A DNA stretch of 64,000 nt from an uncultured Arenicella sp. (GTDB lineage Bacteria > Pseudomonadota > Gammaproteobacteria > Arenicellales > Arenicellaceae), in assembly GCA_938048185.1 (NCBI GenBank), contig CALIVT010000027.1:24253-88252 (forward strand). Direction: 5' to 3'. Positions 17,145 to 25,272 of the stretch are shown one piece after another. Both the position numbers and the translations under genes were made by a program. Position 1 is the stretch's first letter. Each line of letters starts with the position of its first letter. Under the pieces are notes generated by a model. It had not been told where the DNA came from, ran no database searches, and saw nothing but the letters and a program-made list of their open reading frames with translations.

Positions 17145-18010
17145 TGCAAGCGTTAAAAATATATCAATCGCTTTGGGCCATGGCCTTGCGCCAACCAGGT
17201 TTACCGGAGCGCAGCGACAAAGAAAGCTTTAAGATGATTGCCGACGCAGGCTTCCACGGGGTTTGTTTAGACCCCGCGGTGCATGAAATTCAAGATTGTT
17301 TGGCAAAACAGCCCTTGTTTGAAGAGCACGGATTAGCGTGTTTGATCAATTCGTTTCCTAAAACGGACGACGATCTTCGAGCATTATTAGTGCTCTCTAA
17401 AGAATTGGGTTCGCCTGTAATGAATGTGATTGGAGTTACCTACCCACTCACCGCTAAAGAGGCAGCGCCAACCGTTCGACGTTGGCTCGATATCTCTGAT
17501 GAAGTCGGTGTGCCGATTCTCTTTGAGACTCATAGAGATTGCATTACGAACGATATGTTTTTTACCCTAGAGCTACTTGAGCGGGTGCCTGAAATGAGGC
17601 TGTGTGCTGATTTCTCGCACTACGCGGTAAACCGCGAGCTGGCTATGCCAGTCGATGCTTTTTGGGACGAATTATTTGATCGCTTGATCAAACGATCGGA
17701 TAGTTTTCAAGGGCGAATTGCCAGTCATGAGCAAATTCAGGTGCCGATCGGTTTTGCCCAACATCAGGTCTATGTCGAGCAGTTTAAGAACTGGTGGCAC
17801 AGCGGCATGCGTCAGTGGAGCCAGCGATCTGCTGAAGACGCTGAGCTTATATTTTTGTGTGAGCTCGGGCCGCCCCCCTATGCAATCACTGGTGCGGATG
17901 GCGTAGAGTTATCTGATCGATTTGAGGAGTCACTGATTATTAAATCTTGGATTGAGGAAATATGGGCTGATGTCATGAGCTTGCGTCTGCGCTCAAGCGA
18001 AGACACATAA
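17144..18010 (+). CDS. TIM-barrel sugar isomerase/epimerase-like protein
   Basis: This 288-residue protein of the xylose-isomerase-like TIM-barrel fold (AP-endonuclease 2 superfamily) has FHGVCLDPAVHEIQD near residue 32, VPILFETHRDCIT near residue 120 with a candidate metal-binding Glu and His, and RLCADFSHYAVN near residue 150. These positions fit metal-dependent sugar isomerases or epimerases. It is coupled to the desaturase by a one-base overlap and is followed at once by a strong terminator, so the pair is a complete transcription unit. The substrate is unknown; pairing with a desaturase hints at a lipid-linked or polyol substrate, which is speculation. Confidence 0.75.
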   Translation: MQALKIYQSLWAMALRQPGLPERSDKESFKMIADAGFHGVCLDPAVHEIQDCLAKQPLFEEHGLACLINSFPKTDDDLRALLVLSKELGSPVMNVIGVTYPLTAKEAAPTVRRWLDISDEVGVPILFETHRDCITNDMFFTLELLERVPEMRLCADFSHYAVNRELAMPVDAFWDELFDRLIKRSDSFQGRIASHEQIQVPIGFAQHQVYVEQFKNWWHSGMRQWSQRSAEDAELIFLCELGPPPYAITGADGVELSDRFEESLIIKSWIEEIWADVMSLRLRSSEDT

Positions 18011-18038
18011 AAAAGGCCAAGTAAACACTTGGCCTTTT
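18011..18038. terminator. Perfect bidirectional intrinsic terminator
   Basis: A 12-bp perfect stem (AAAAGGCCAAGT / ACTTGGCCTTTT) with loop AAAC starts right after the stop codon of the isomerase-like gene. It has a T run on the plus strand and, by symmetry, on the minus strand. It serves the desaturase operon and the convergent VOC gene that ends at 18061. Confidence 0.93.
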
Positions 18039-18060
18039 CATTGCACTTAAGCGTTCAGCA

Positions 18061-18435
18061 CTATGCTGGCGTCATGTGAAAGAAGCACAATTTGTTGCCG
18101 TCTAAATCATTAACGTATGCGCCGTAGAAAAATGGCATACGTTGGCCTGGCTCACCGGCGTCAGTAGCGCCCAACTCAATTGCTTTATTGTATAACGCGT
18201 CTGCGCCTTCAGGTGATCCACCTGAAATTGCGATCATTTGGCCATTACCACAGCTTTGTTCGCCTTCGTCTGCAGGAGTACATACTGCGAGCATCGCGCC
18301 GCCCTCATCGGTGCCGTAAAATTTTATGCGGTCAAGCGCCATTAATTGCTTGCCACCAACTAATGTAAGTAGCTCATCATAGAATGCAACCGCTTTGTCT
18401 AGGTTTTTTGAACCAATAGTAGAATATCCAATCAT
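18061..18435 (-). CDS. VOC (glyoxalase/bleomycin-resistance fold) protein
   Basis: This 124-residue single-domain VOC protein shows the split beta-alpha-beta-beta-beta halves: MIGYSTIGSKNLDKAVAFYDELL at the start and FYGAYVNDLDGNKLCFF at the end. The family includes lyases, dioxygenases and thiol transferases that use a metal held between strands. It is transcribed from a promoter with -35 TTGACA and -10 TATCAA, the latter overlapped by a palindrome. The same palindrome recurs at the divergent AhpD-like gene, so the two are probably co-regulated. Function beyond the fold is not clear. Confidence 0.85.
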   Translation of the reverse strand: MIGYSTIGSKNLDKAVAFYDELLTLVGGKQLMALDRIKFYGTDEGGAMLAVCTPADEGEQSCGNGQMIAISGGSPEGADALYNKAIELGATDAGEPGQRMPFFYGAYVNDLDGNKLCFFHMTPA

Positions 18436-18550
18436 GTTAATACCTCGTATTTAATATTTGGGGAGTTGAAAAAAATCGTTTTGTAAATTCATTAATGCTA
18501 CTTAGATAAGTCTAAATGTGCACCGTTACGTTTGTGTGATTGCAATCTTG

Positions 18551-18587
18551 CCTATCTATTGATAGGTAGTCAAGCGAGATTTGTCAA
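18551..18587 (-). promoter_or_regulatory. Promoter and TetR-type operator of VOC gene
   Basis: On the minus strand a perfect -35 TTGACA (18587-18582) is followed after exactly 17 bases by a -10 TATCAA (18564-18559). A perfect palindrome, CCTATC-TATT-GATAGG (18551-18566), covers the -10. The core CTAYC-N4-GATAG also occurs at the divergent promoter at 18672-18685. Binding here would block RNA polymerase. Confidence 0.7.
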
Positions 18588-18641
18588 TTATTGCTTTTCT
18601 CCAAGGTAATGGTTTCTATTTGTAAATTTCCAGTTACGCAT

Positions 18642-18690
18642 TTGACATTCGTTTCCTGAATGTTAATATATCTACCGATAGATAGACAAG
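18642..18690 (+). promoter_or_regulatory. Promoter and TetR-type operator of AhpD-like gene
   Basis: A perfect -35 TTGACA (18642-18647) is followed after about 16-17 bases by a -10 in TTAATATA (18663-18670). Directly downstream lies CTACC-GATA-GATAG (18672-18685), sharing the CTAYC-N4-GATAG core and the flanking ATAGATAG with the operator at 18551-18566. An AAAGG ribosome site lies at 18706-18710, before ATG 18717. Confidence 0.68.
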
Positions 18691-18716
18691 CAAATTATTT
18701 ACTATAAAGGTGCCCT

Positions 18717-19028
18717 ATGTTTGATATGAAGAATTTGAAGAAAATTGGCTCATTTAAAGAGACTGCGCCGGACGCGATGGCAGGTTTCTTAGCGCTAGAT
18801 AAAGCCGCATTGGCTGATGGTGCTATTCCTAAGAAATATAAAGAGTTAATGGCGTTGGCTGTTGGTCTAACCACTCAATGCGGATATTGCTTAGAAGTGC
18901 ATCGCAAAGCAGCTATTGCGGCTGGCGCGACGAGAGAAGAACTTGCTGAAACAACATTTGTCGCTGTCGCCTTGCGAGCAGGTGCCGCATTAACGCATGG
19001 TACACATTTAATAGAAAATGACACGTAA
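18717..19028 (+). CDS. Carboxymuconolactone decarboxylase/AhpD-like protein
   Basis: This 103-residue all-helical CMD-family protein has the AhpD-type redox motif CGYC at residues 55-58 and the conserved His at 62. Proteins with this motif act as peroxidase or disulfide-relay partners, whereas true lactone decarboxylases lack the Cys pair, so a redox role is more likely. The length is that of single-domain members. It is the first gene after a clear promoter and operator and is followed 57 bases later by the cupin. The likely inducer of the cluster is an electrophile or oxidant (inference). Confidence 0.87.
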   Translation: MFDMKNLKKIGSFKETAPDAMAGFLALDKAALADGAIPKKYKELMALAVGLTTQCGYCLEVHRKAAIAAGATREELAETTFVAVALRAGAALTHGTHLIENDT

Positions 19029-19085
19029 TCTGTGTTTGTGAATCATTTTAATGACATGATAAGCTAATTTTTAAGGTGAATTATT

Positions 19086-19787
19086 ATGAAAATCAATGCT
19101 GAATTTGATCAACGTGTTGTCGTCCACAGCGCGGATATGGAATGGGTTGACTCGCCGATGCCCGGCGTCGCCCGCAGACCACTTGATCGCATCGGAGGAG
19201 AGGTTGCACGTGCCACTAGCATAGTCCGTTATGCGCCTGGCAGTAATTTTTCCAGCCACGTACATACTGGTGGCGAAGAGTTTGTGGTGCTTGAAGGCGT
19301 GTTCCAAGACGAGCATGGTGACTTCCCAGAAGGCTCTTATATTCGAAACCCTCCACAGTCTAGTCACACGCCGGGCTCGGAACCCGGGTGTGTGATCTTC
19401 GTAAAGCTTTGGCAGTTTGAGCCTGATGACCCGACTCACGTGCGACTAAATTCGAATTTCATGCGCGCGGTGCCGCATCGAGATATTCCAGGTGTCGCCG
19501 TGACGCCACTTTACGTTGATCAAGGCGAAGAGGTTTCGGTGCAAGAGTGGGAACCCGGTGCGCAGATCAGCATCGACGCACCGAGCGGCGCAGAAGTGCT
19601 TGTTCTAAGCGGTGACTTTCAAGAAGGTGGTGACACCTTAAAACAGCATAGTTGGTTGCGCTTACCGCTTGGCAGCGTATTGAAGGCGAAGGCGGGTAGC
19701 AGCGGCGCGCGAGTTTGGCTCAAACGAAACCATCTAAACCGGGTTGCGGCTGAGGCGGCTCGAATTGACGCGGTCAATTCAAAATAG
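19086..19787 (+). CDS. Double-cupin ChrR-like protein without anti-sigma domain
   Basis: This 233-residue protein has two cupin barrels. The first has SSHVHTGGEEFVVLEG near residue 57, with His and Glu suited to metal binding, and PEGSYIRNPPQSSH. The second (about residues 130-215) is degenerate. It resembles the C-terminal cupin of the anti-sigma factor ChrR, but the N-terminal zinc-binding anti-sigma domain is missing and no sigma factor is adjacent. It may act as a small-molecule sensor or enzyme such as an acetylacetone-type dioxygenase. It lies in the AhpD/TetR cluster and probably shares its transcript. Confidence 0.78.
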   Translation: MKINAEFDQRVVVHSADMEWVDSPMPGVARRPLDRIGGEVARATSIVRYAPGSNFSSHVHTGGEEFVVLEGVFQDEHGDFPEGSYIRNPPQSSHTPGSEPGCVIFVKLWQFEPDDPTHVRLNSNFMRAVPHRDIPGVAVTPLYVDQGEEVSVQEWEPGAQISIDAPSGAEVLVLSGDFQEGGDTLKQHSWLRLPLGSVLKAKAGSSGARVWLKRNHLNRVAAEAARIDAVNSK

Positions 19788-19819
19788 GCGCTCGAGTGCG
19801 CTAAACTATAGGCCTGAAT

Positions 19820-19848
19820 ATTCACTCTGCAAGACGTTCCGAGTGAAT
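19820..19848. other. 8-bp inverted repeat upstream of tetR-type gene
   Basis: ATTCACTC (19820-19827) and GAGTGAAT (19841-19848) form a perfect 8-bp inverted repeat with a 13-base loop, in the gap between the cupin and the TetR-type regulator. No T run follows. It could be an attenuator, terminator or protein site; the choice is open. Confidence 0.35.
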
Positions 19849-19897
19849 CAATAGAATTCAACCGACGCGTGAAATATAACGATGGTAGATAGATAAT

Positions 19898-20446
19898 ATG
19901 AGTGATGATAGAGAAGCAGCAATTTTACAAGTGGCTGAGGATATGGTGCGCCAAGGAGGCTACAATAGTTTTAGCTTTCGTAATATCGCTGCGGCAATCG
20001 GTATTAAAAGCTCATCAGTCCATTATCATTTTTCTACCAAGGAAGATTTAGGCGCAGCGGTAGCCAAGCACTACACCGATAAATTCATTGACTCCTTAGG
20101 CAACTCCGATGAGCTGATTGCGGCGGGTAAAGACCCGATCAATGTCTACGTAAAGGGGTTCCGCAAAGCGCTGTCTGAAGACAAAGGCATGTGTTTATGT
20201 GGGATGCTGGGTGCAGAAGTAGAGGTTTTGCCTGAGCGAGTGGTTGCTGAGACTCGACAGTTTTTTACGCGCAACATTGCCTGGCTTGAAAAAGCGTATC
20301 GCGGGCTTGGGCATACGAAAGGCGCGAAAGAAAAAGCGGTTCAGGCTGTTTCATTACTTGAGGGCGCAATGCTTACCAGCAATGTTATGGACGAGATGCG
20401 ATTCTTTGACATGGCTGCAAAGTTGCTCACTAAACCTGCTCACTAA
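19898..20446 (+). CDS. TetR-family transcriptional regulator
   Basis: This 182-residue repressor has an N-terminal helix-turn-helix (ILQVAEDMVRQGG, FSFRNIAAAIGIKSSSVHYHFSTKEDLG). A helical ligand-binding domain contains GMCLCGMLGAEVEVLPE, with two cysteines at its centre that could sense electrophiles or oxidants. TetR proteins usually bind a palindrome near their own gene. The CTAYC-N4-GATAG sites at 18551 and 18671 are the prime candidates, and a weaker related GGTAGATAGATAA lies right before this start codon. The C-terminus falls within a 13-bp tandem duplication, so its last residues were altered recently. Confidence 0.9.
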   Translation: MSDDREAAILQVAEDMVRQGGYNSFSFRNIAAAIGIKSSSVHYHFSTKEDLGAAVAKHYTDKFIDSLGNSDELIAAGKDPINVYVKGFRKALSEDKGMCLCGMLGAEVEVLPERVVAETRQFFTRNIAWLEKAYRGLGHTKGAKEKAVQAVSLLEGAMLTSNVMDEMRFFDMAAKLLTKPAH

Positions 20447-20465
20447 ACCTGCTTAGCTAGACCTG
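20426..20465. repeat. 13-bp tandem duplication at the end of tetR-type gene
   Basis: CTCACTAAACCTG occurs twice, perfectly and head-to-tail, at 20426-20438 and 20439-20451. A degenerate third copy (CTTAGCTAGACCTG) follows at 20452-20465. The stop codon of the regulator (20444-20446) lies in the second copy, in a different frame from the first. The duplication therefore fixes where translation ends. Confidence 0.85.
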
Positions 20466-20573
20466 CTTAAAAAGTGTCGTAACCCTAGGTCGTTAACCTA
20501 GAGAAAGCTACTTAAGTGATACCGGGTCACCCGCGTTCGCTGAGATGGCGATAAATAAATTCTGGAGTCAGAT

Positions 20574-21251
20574 ATGTTAGATAAACCATTGGCTGTAATT
20601 CTGGGGGCAGGCCCCGGCTTAGGCGAAGCCTTGTGTCACACCTTTGATGGTGCAGGGTATCAGGTAGTTGGAGTGAATCGCACCAACCATTCGAGCGGTT
20701 TCGAAAACAGGGTGCTCGATTTAAATGATGCGAATGCGACTACCGAAGTGATGCAGGACTTGATTCGAGATTTTGGCGCACCCGCGGTCGTGGTGCATAA
20801 CCCTGCTCAGCTTAGTATTAAGGGCTTTCTGGAAACCAGCAGCGACGAGTATCTAGCGTGTTGGCAAGCTATGAGCCAGTCATTGTTTACGGTTATGCAA
20901 GCCGTGTTACCCAGTATGCTGGCTGAGAAAAAAGGTTGTTTGTTAGTGTCGGGTGCGACTGCGAGTATTCGCGGTGGTAATAAATTTTCGGCGTTTGCAT
21001 CGGCAAAGTTTGCATTACGCGGTCTTACTCAGTCGTTGGCGCGTGAGTTTCAATCGCAAGGCATTCACGTGGTGCACGTGTTACTCGATGGCATTATAGA
21101 TACTCAGCGCAGCCGTGAAATGCATTCTTTAAGCCCAGATAAAATGCTAAAAGCTAATGAAATTGCGGAGCAATACCTCGCATTGGCACAGCAAAAACAG
21201 TCGGTTTGGACACATGAGTTAGATCTGCGACCAAGCAGCGAAAATTTCTGA
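20574..21251 (+). CDS. Short-chain dehydrogenase/reductase-fold protein with atypical active site
   Basis: This 225-residue Rossmann-fold SDR has the cofactor motif GAGPGLGEA at residues 11-19. The usual catalytic YxxxK reads FASAK (Phe141, Lys145), so the general-acid Tyr is replaced by Phe, and the expected catalytic Ser position is also not Ser. Some SDR subgroups share the Phe, so this may be a normal member of a subgroup with altered chemistry or a non-catalytic binding protein. Its stop overlaps the start of the next gene (TGATG). It is likely co-expressed with the flavin oxidoreductase. Confidence 0.85.
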   Translation: MLDKPLAVILGAGPGLGEALCHTFDGAGYQVVGVNRTNHSSGFENRVLDLNDANATTEVMQDLIRDFGAPAVVVHNPAQLSIKGFLETSSDEYLACWQAMSQSLFTVMQAVLPSMLAEKKGCLLVSGATASIRGGNKFSAFASAKFALRGLTQSLAREFQSQGIHVVHVLLDGIIDTQRSREMHSLSPDKMLKANEIAEQYLALAQQKQSVWTHELDLRPSSENF

Positions 21252-22348
21252 TGAGTAAAGTAGAAGTCTGTGTGATTGGCGCGGGTATTAGCGGTTTACA
21301 CACCGCCCACGAACTGGCAAAGCAGGGTGTTAGAGTAAAGCTCTTAGAAGCACGCGAACGAGTCGGTGGCCGTATTCACTCTCCGTGCGCAGCGCGAGAT
21401 TCAAATGCTCGATTTGACCTCGGGCCGTCGTGGTTCTGGCCTGGCCAAACTAACATTGAATCGTTAGTCATGGAACTTGGTTTGCAAGATTCCGTGTTCC
21501 AACAACATGCCCAAGGTGATGCAATTTACGAGCCTATCGGCACCGCAATACAGCGAGGCATTGGTGGTATTTCGATGGCAGGCTCTTATCGTGTGAACGG
21601 TGGGTTACGAACAGTGACTCAAAGTCTAATGACTAGATTGATTGAATTAGCCGGTGAGCACGCTCTAGAAACGGACGCCCAAGTAGCTAGCGTGGAGTTG
21701 ACTGAGCAAAACGTTGTTGTACGCTATGCACAAGGTAAAGAATGCCACGCAAATAAGTTGGTGCTGGCCATGCCACCGCGCGTGGCTTTGTCGACTATCG
21801 CGTTTACGCCAGACTTAAAAAGTGAGCGTAAAGATGAGTTGAACGCGGTCGCGACGTGGATGGCGGGGCACGCAAAAGCGGTGATCATTTACCCGCGGCC
21901 ATTTTGGCGCGACGCGGGTTTGTCTGGTGATGTTATTAGTCAACGTGGCCCATTATCCGAAATTCATGATGCTACGTCTTATCAAGGTACGCCTGCTCTG
22001 TTTGGTTTTTTTGCCACGCCTCCGGGCCATCGTAAGACTGATAAAACGGAGATAGAGCAGCAAATCAAGAGCCAGTTAGTGCGAATTTTTGGCGAACAAG
22101 CCAGCGCTCCAGACGAAATATTATACAGCGACTGGGCGCGTGAACCCTTAACTGCGACTGAGCGCGACCAGCATATCCTGAACCATCATCCAAGCAATTA
22201 TAGGTCGACAATCGTTGAGCCTGATTGGCAAGCGCGCCTAGTTTGGTCTGGTAGTGAAGCCGCGAAGGGGCACTACAATGGTTATATTGAAGGTGCCTTA
22301 TTGGCTAGTCGTGCCGCGCTTGCGGCAGTATTTACCGACGGCGACTAG
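21251..22348 (+). CDS. FAD-dependent amine-oxidase-family oxidoreductase
   Basis: This 365-residue flavoprotein of the monoamine-oxidase fold has the dinucleotide motif VIGAGISGLHTAHEL at residues 7-21, LLEARERVGGRI near residue 33, and a C-terminal FAD-contacting stretch with WSGSEAAKGHYNGYIEGAL. It oxidises an amine or similar C-N/C-C substrate with release of peroxide. It has no signal peptide and is thus cytoplasmic. It is translationally coupled to the SDR-like gene. It is shorter than classical MAOs (about 450-500 residues), mainly in the substrate domain. The substrate is unknown. Confidence 0.85.
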   Translation: MSKVEVCVIGAGISGLHTAHELAKQGVRVKLLEARERVGGRIHSPCAARDSNARFDLGPSWFWPGQTNIESLVMELGLQDSVFQQHAQGDAIYEPIGTAIQRGIGGISMAGSYRVNGGLRTVTQSLMTRLIELAGEHALETDAQVASVELTEQNVVVRYAQGKECHANKLVLAMPPRVALSTIAFTPDLKSERKDELNAVATWMAGHAKAVIIYPRPFWRDAGLSGDVISQRGPLSEIHDATSYQGTPALFGFFATPPGHRKTDKTEIEQQIKSQLVRIFGEQASAPDEILYSDWAREPLTATERDQHILNHHPSNYRSTIVEPDWQARLVWSGSEAAKGHYNGYIEGALLASRAALAAVFTDGD

Positions 22349-22468
22349 CAGTATAAGACTCGGATCATAAATAGTATAATAAGGCGCGCGAAAAAAAGCT
22401 GCTAGCCCGTGATGTTGATGGCATTATCGGAAGCTTGTATCTCAACCAAAATCACACTAAAGCGCCCT

Positions 22469-23053
22469 ATGTACGTGCCAAACCATTTCGCGATAAACGA
22501 ACGCGAGCGGATATTAAGCTTCATTGAAGCGAACGCCTTTGGGCAGTTAGTGTCGCAGGTCGACGGACGGCCATTTTCGACGCACTTGCCGATACTACTG
22601 AATAAGAATAAATCTACGGTCTATGCGCATATAGCTCGGGTCAACCCACAGCATAAAGAAATCGTTGGTCAACAGGTATTGATTTCGTTGGCGGGGCCTC
22701 ACGACTATATTTCGCCGTCATGGTATGTCAGCCCTGGAGTTCCGACTTGGAATTATCAAGCCGTGCACATTTATGGCGAATGCAAAACGTTTGATGACCC
22801 TGATCGACTCAAAGAGATGGTTGATAAGCTTACGCATAAATACGAAGCGGGTTTTGCCAACCCGTGGCAACCCGATTACCCGGCAAGCATGTTGCGGGGC
22901 ATTGTCGGTATTGAAATAACCATCAGCGATATACAAGCCCAGTACAAGTTAAGTCAAAATCGCTCTATTGAGGATCGTCAGCGCGTGATTGCTGAGCTCG
23001 AGGCTGTTGGCTCGAGCGAGCTGGCCACTGCGATGATCGCTGATGTGCTCTAG
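22469..23053 (+). CDS. PaiB-like FMN-binding regulator/flavin protein
   Basis: This 194-residue PaiB family protein has an FMN-binding split barrel. The start is placed at ATG 22469 because PaiB proteins begin with MYVPxHF; the open frame extends upstream without family similarity. Further signatures are GRPFSTHLPILL near residue 34, YAHIARVNPQ, SPSWYVSPGVPTWNYQAVHIYG around residue 90, and a C-terminal KLSQNRS segment. The family was named for a Bacillus regulator; whether it binds DNA or acts as a flavin enzyme here is not settled. It lies 120 bases after the amine-oxidase-like gene and may have its own promoter (TATAAT at 22373). Confidence 0.85.
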   Translation: MYVPNHFAINERERILSFIEANAFGQLVSQVDGRPFSTHLPILLNKNKSTVYAHIARVNPQHKEIVGQQVLISLAGPHDYISPSWYVSPGVPTWNYQAVHIYGECKTFDDPDRLKEMVDKLTHKYEAGFANPWQPDYPASMLRGIVGIEITISDIQAQYKLSQNRSIEDRQRVIAELEAVGSSELATAMIADVL

Positions 23054-23069
23054 TTCAATTGAGCGACTT

Positions 23070-23408
23070 TTAGGTATTTAACTTAGCGTACAGCTCGCGT
23101 TGCTTGGATCGTTTTTTGACGACGTGGTACAGATCGTGGTTAATCATTAAACTGCCTACTTCCGCACGGTTGGGAATCGCTAAATTAAGCTGGTTTTTTA
23201 TTTCCAACCTGAGTCTTTGAAAAAGAATTTTGAGCTGCGCGTTGTCGGTGCTTGAGGCCTGCTTGGCGACCTCTAATAGAATATTCGGATCGCTTAGCCT
23301 GATAACCGTCCCGTCATGGGCGTGCAGCATTCGTGCGAATTTGGAAATAATCATAATGCAGACATTATTCAAATCTCTGACTTTGATATCGTGCAAACTA
23401 ATTGTCAT
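23070..23408 (-). CDS. Unknown small helical protein
   Basis: This 112-residue cytoplasmic protein is without recognised family. It has an N-terminal amphipathic helix with a hydrophobic core (NVCIMIISKFARMLHA) and a central ILLEVAKQA helix. A KILFQRLRLEIKNQL helix and a basic tail (HHVVKK-like region then RSKQRELYAKL) follow. A good ribosome site, AGAGGTG, lies about four bases before ATG 23408, which supports real translation. It faces the PaiB-like gene tail to tail and has about 155 bases upstream to the carbonic anhydrase gene. Function unknown. Confidence 0.6.
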   Translation of the reverse strand: MTISLHDIKVRDLNNVCIMIISKFARMLHAHDGTVIRLSDPNILLEVAKQASSTDNAQLKILFQRLRLEIKNQLNLAIPNRAEVGSLMINHDLYHVVKKRSKQRELYAKLNT

Positions 23409-23563
23409 TAGACACCTCTACTTACTGGCTTTAACCCCATAGTAGTTGCGGCGTATTAACAAAATTTGGTGTTGACGCTTCTATTTTTGTGCAACTTAAT
23501 TAGACAAAAGCCTAGCACGGGTGATGTCCTAGTGACGATTTGTGTCCAATTGGTAAAGCAAGC

Positions 23564-24085
23564 TTACGTCAGCGGCTTTAGGCTTTTCCGGTAATACGCA
23601 CTGTTCGTGCGATAGTGTTGGGCGCCGGTCTTCAGCATAGCCTGAGATTTTTCGTCTAACTCTTTGACGACTTTGGCGGGCGAACCCAGCACCATTGATC
23701 CATCGGGAATCTCAGTATTTTCAGTAATCAGCGCATTCGCGCCGATCAGGCAATTTCTACCTATCTTAGCGCCATTTAACACCACGGCATTCATGCCAAT
23801 CAAGGTGTTTTCACCAATTGTGCAACCGTGCAACATAACCTTGTGGCCAACGGTCACATTGGCGGCGATATCAATTGGGTAACCGGTGTCGACGTGCAGC
23901 ACCGACCCGTCTTGCACGTTCGAATTTTCACCGATGGTAATCGGTTCGTTGTCGGCTCGTAATACGCAATTAAACCAAACACTGGCGCGCGCGTGCATCA
24001 CGACCGAACCGATTAGATCCGCCGATGGTGCGACGAAGCATGATTCGTCAATCGACGGTATTTTGTCGCCAAGCTTATATCGCAT
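23564..24085 (-). CDS. Gamma-class carbonic anhydrase-like protein
   Basis: This 173-residue left-handed beta-helix trimeric protein of the YrdA/CaiE/gamma-CA group hydrates CO2 or binds related ligands. The hexapeptide repeats run from PSADLIGSVVMHARASVWFNCVLRAD to CLIGANALITENTEI. Candidate zinc His residues lie in HVDTGY, GHKVMLHGC. The start codon directly abuts the oadB stop without a gap, so it belongs to the oad operon. Its product could trap CO2 released by the decarboxylase as bicarbonate, a functional inference supported by position. Confidence 0.88.
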   Translation of the reverse strand: MRYKLGDKIPSIDESCFVAPSADLIGSVVMHARASVWFNCVLRADNEPITIGENSNVQDGSVLHVDTGYPIDIAANVTVGHKVMLHGCTIGENTLIGMNAVVLNGAKIGRNCLIGANALITENTEIPDGSMVLGSPAKVVKELDEKSQAMLKTGAQHYRTNSAYYRKSLKPLT

Positions 24086-25258
24086 CTAGAAGCCTGAGAC
24101 TAAATTGATCATCACGCCAGCCGCGACTGCAGACCCTATAACGCCGGCGACATTAGGTCCCATAGCGTGCATCAGTAAGAAGTTTTGTGGATTGGCTTCA
24201 AGGCCAACCTTATTCGCGACGCGAGCGGCCATTGGGACTGCGGATACTCCCGCCGCACCAATTAGCGGGTTTATCTTATTTTTCGATAGTGCGTTCATTA
24301 ATTTAGCCATTAATACACCCGCCGCGGTGCCGATGCAGAATGCGACGGCGCCTAAGGCTAAAATGCCCAAGGTTTCATAATTGAGAAACTTCTCGGCGCT
24401 CATTTTAGAACCCACACCTAAGCCCAAGAAAATAGTGACGATGTTAATAAGCGCATTCTGCGTGGTGTCGCTCAGGCGGTTTACTACGCCGCATTCTTTC
24501 ATCAAATTGCCAAAGCAGAACATACCAAGCAATGGCGCCGCGTCTGGTAGCAGCAAGGCGACCAACACTAAAAGTGTCAGCGGGAAAACGATTTTTTCAG
24601 CGCTTGAAACTGGGCGCAACTGCTCCATTTTGATTTCACGCTCAGCTTGCGTGGTCATCGCTCGCATAATGGGTGGTTGAATAATTGGCACGAGTGCCAT
24701 ATACGAATAAGCCGCCACCGCGACTGCGCCCAGCAGCTCAGGCGATAGCTTGCTGGTAACGAAAATCGCGGTTGGGCCATCTGCGCCACCGATAATGCCA
24801 ATTGACGCTGCGTCGCGAATACTGAAATCGAGTATCCCAAAGTGACCGAGCGCAACCGCCCCCAACACGGTGCTGAAAATACCGACTTGTGCCGCGGCGC
24901 CCAACAGCAGGGTTCGCGGGTTTGCTAACAGTGGGCCGAAGTCGGTCATTGCGCCAACGCCCATGAAGATCAATAGCGGGAATAAGCCAGTTTCAATGCC
25001 CGCGTGATAAATGTAATAGAGCAAGCCACCTGGGCTCGTCATTTGCCCGGCCGCATCGTACACCGGGGCGAGCTCAAAGCCGGCTCCAGGAATATTTGCC
25101 AGCAAGGTGCCAAAGCCAATCGGCACCAGCAGCAGGGGCTCAAAGCCCTTACGAATCGCGAGAAATAGAAGGCCTAGGCCGATCAGCATCATAAAAATCT
25201 GACCGCTTTGAACCTGCGCTAAGCCAGAGCTTAACCAAAGATTGTTTAAATTATCCAT
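24086..25258 (-). CDS. oadB: Oxaloacetate decarboxylase beta subunit (Na+ pump)
   Basis: This 390-residue integral membrane subunit decarboxylates carboxybiotin and couples it to export of Na+. Nine or so hydrophobic helices are seen. The family motif [33 protein letters not shown] is present near residue 155, including the conserved Asp-Gly-Pro region linked to Na+ binding. [15 protein letters not shown] lies near the C-terminus. The related glutaconyl-CoA and methylmalonyl-CoA pumps share this subunit type; the oadA neighbour fixes the substrate class. Confidence 0.93.
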   Translation of the reverse strand: MDNLNNLWLSSGLAQVQSGQIFMMLIGLGLLFLAIRKGFEPLLLVPIGFGTLLANIPGAGFELAPVYDAAGQMTSPGGLLYYIYHAGIETGLFPLLIFMGVGAMTDFGPLLANPRTLLLGAAAQVGIFSTVLGAVALGHFGILDFSIRDAASIGIIGGADGPTAIFVTSKLSPELLGAVAVAAYSYMALVPIIQPPIMRAMTTQAEREIKMEQLRPVSSAEKIVFPLTLLVLVALLLPDAAPLLGMFCFGNLMKECGVVNRLSDTTQNALINIVTIFLGLGVGSKMSAEKFLNYETLGILALGAVAFCIGTAAGVLMAKLMNALSKNKINPLIGAAGVSAVPMAARVANKVGLEANPQNFLLMHAMGPNVAGVIGSAVAAGVMINLVSGF

Positions 25259-25272
25259 TGATCTAATTAACC

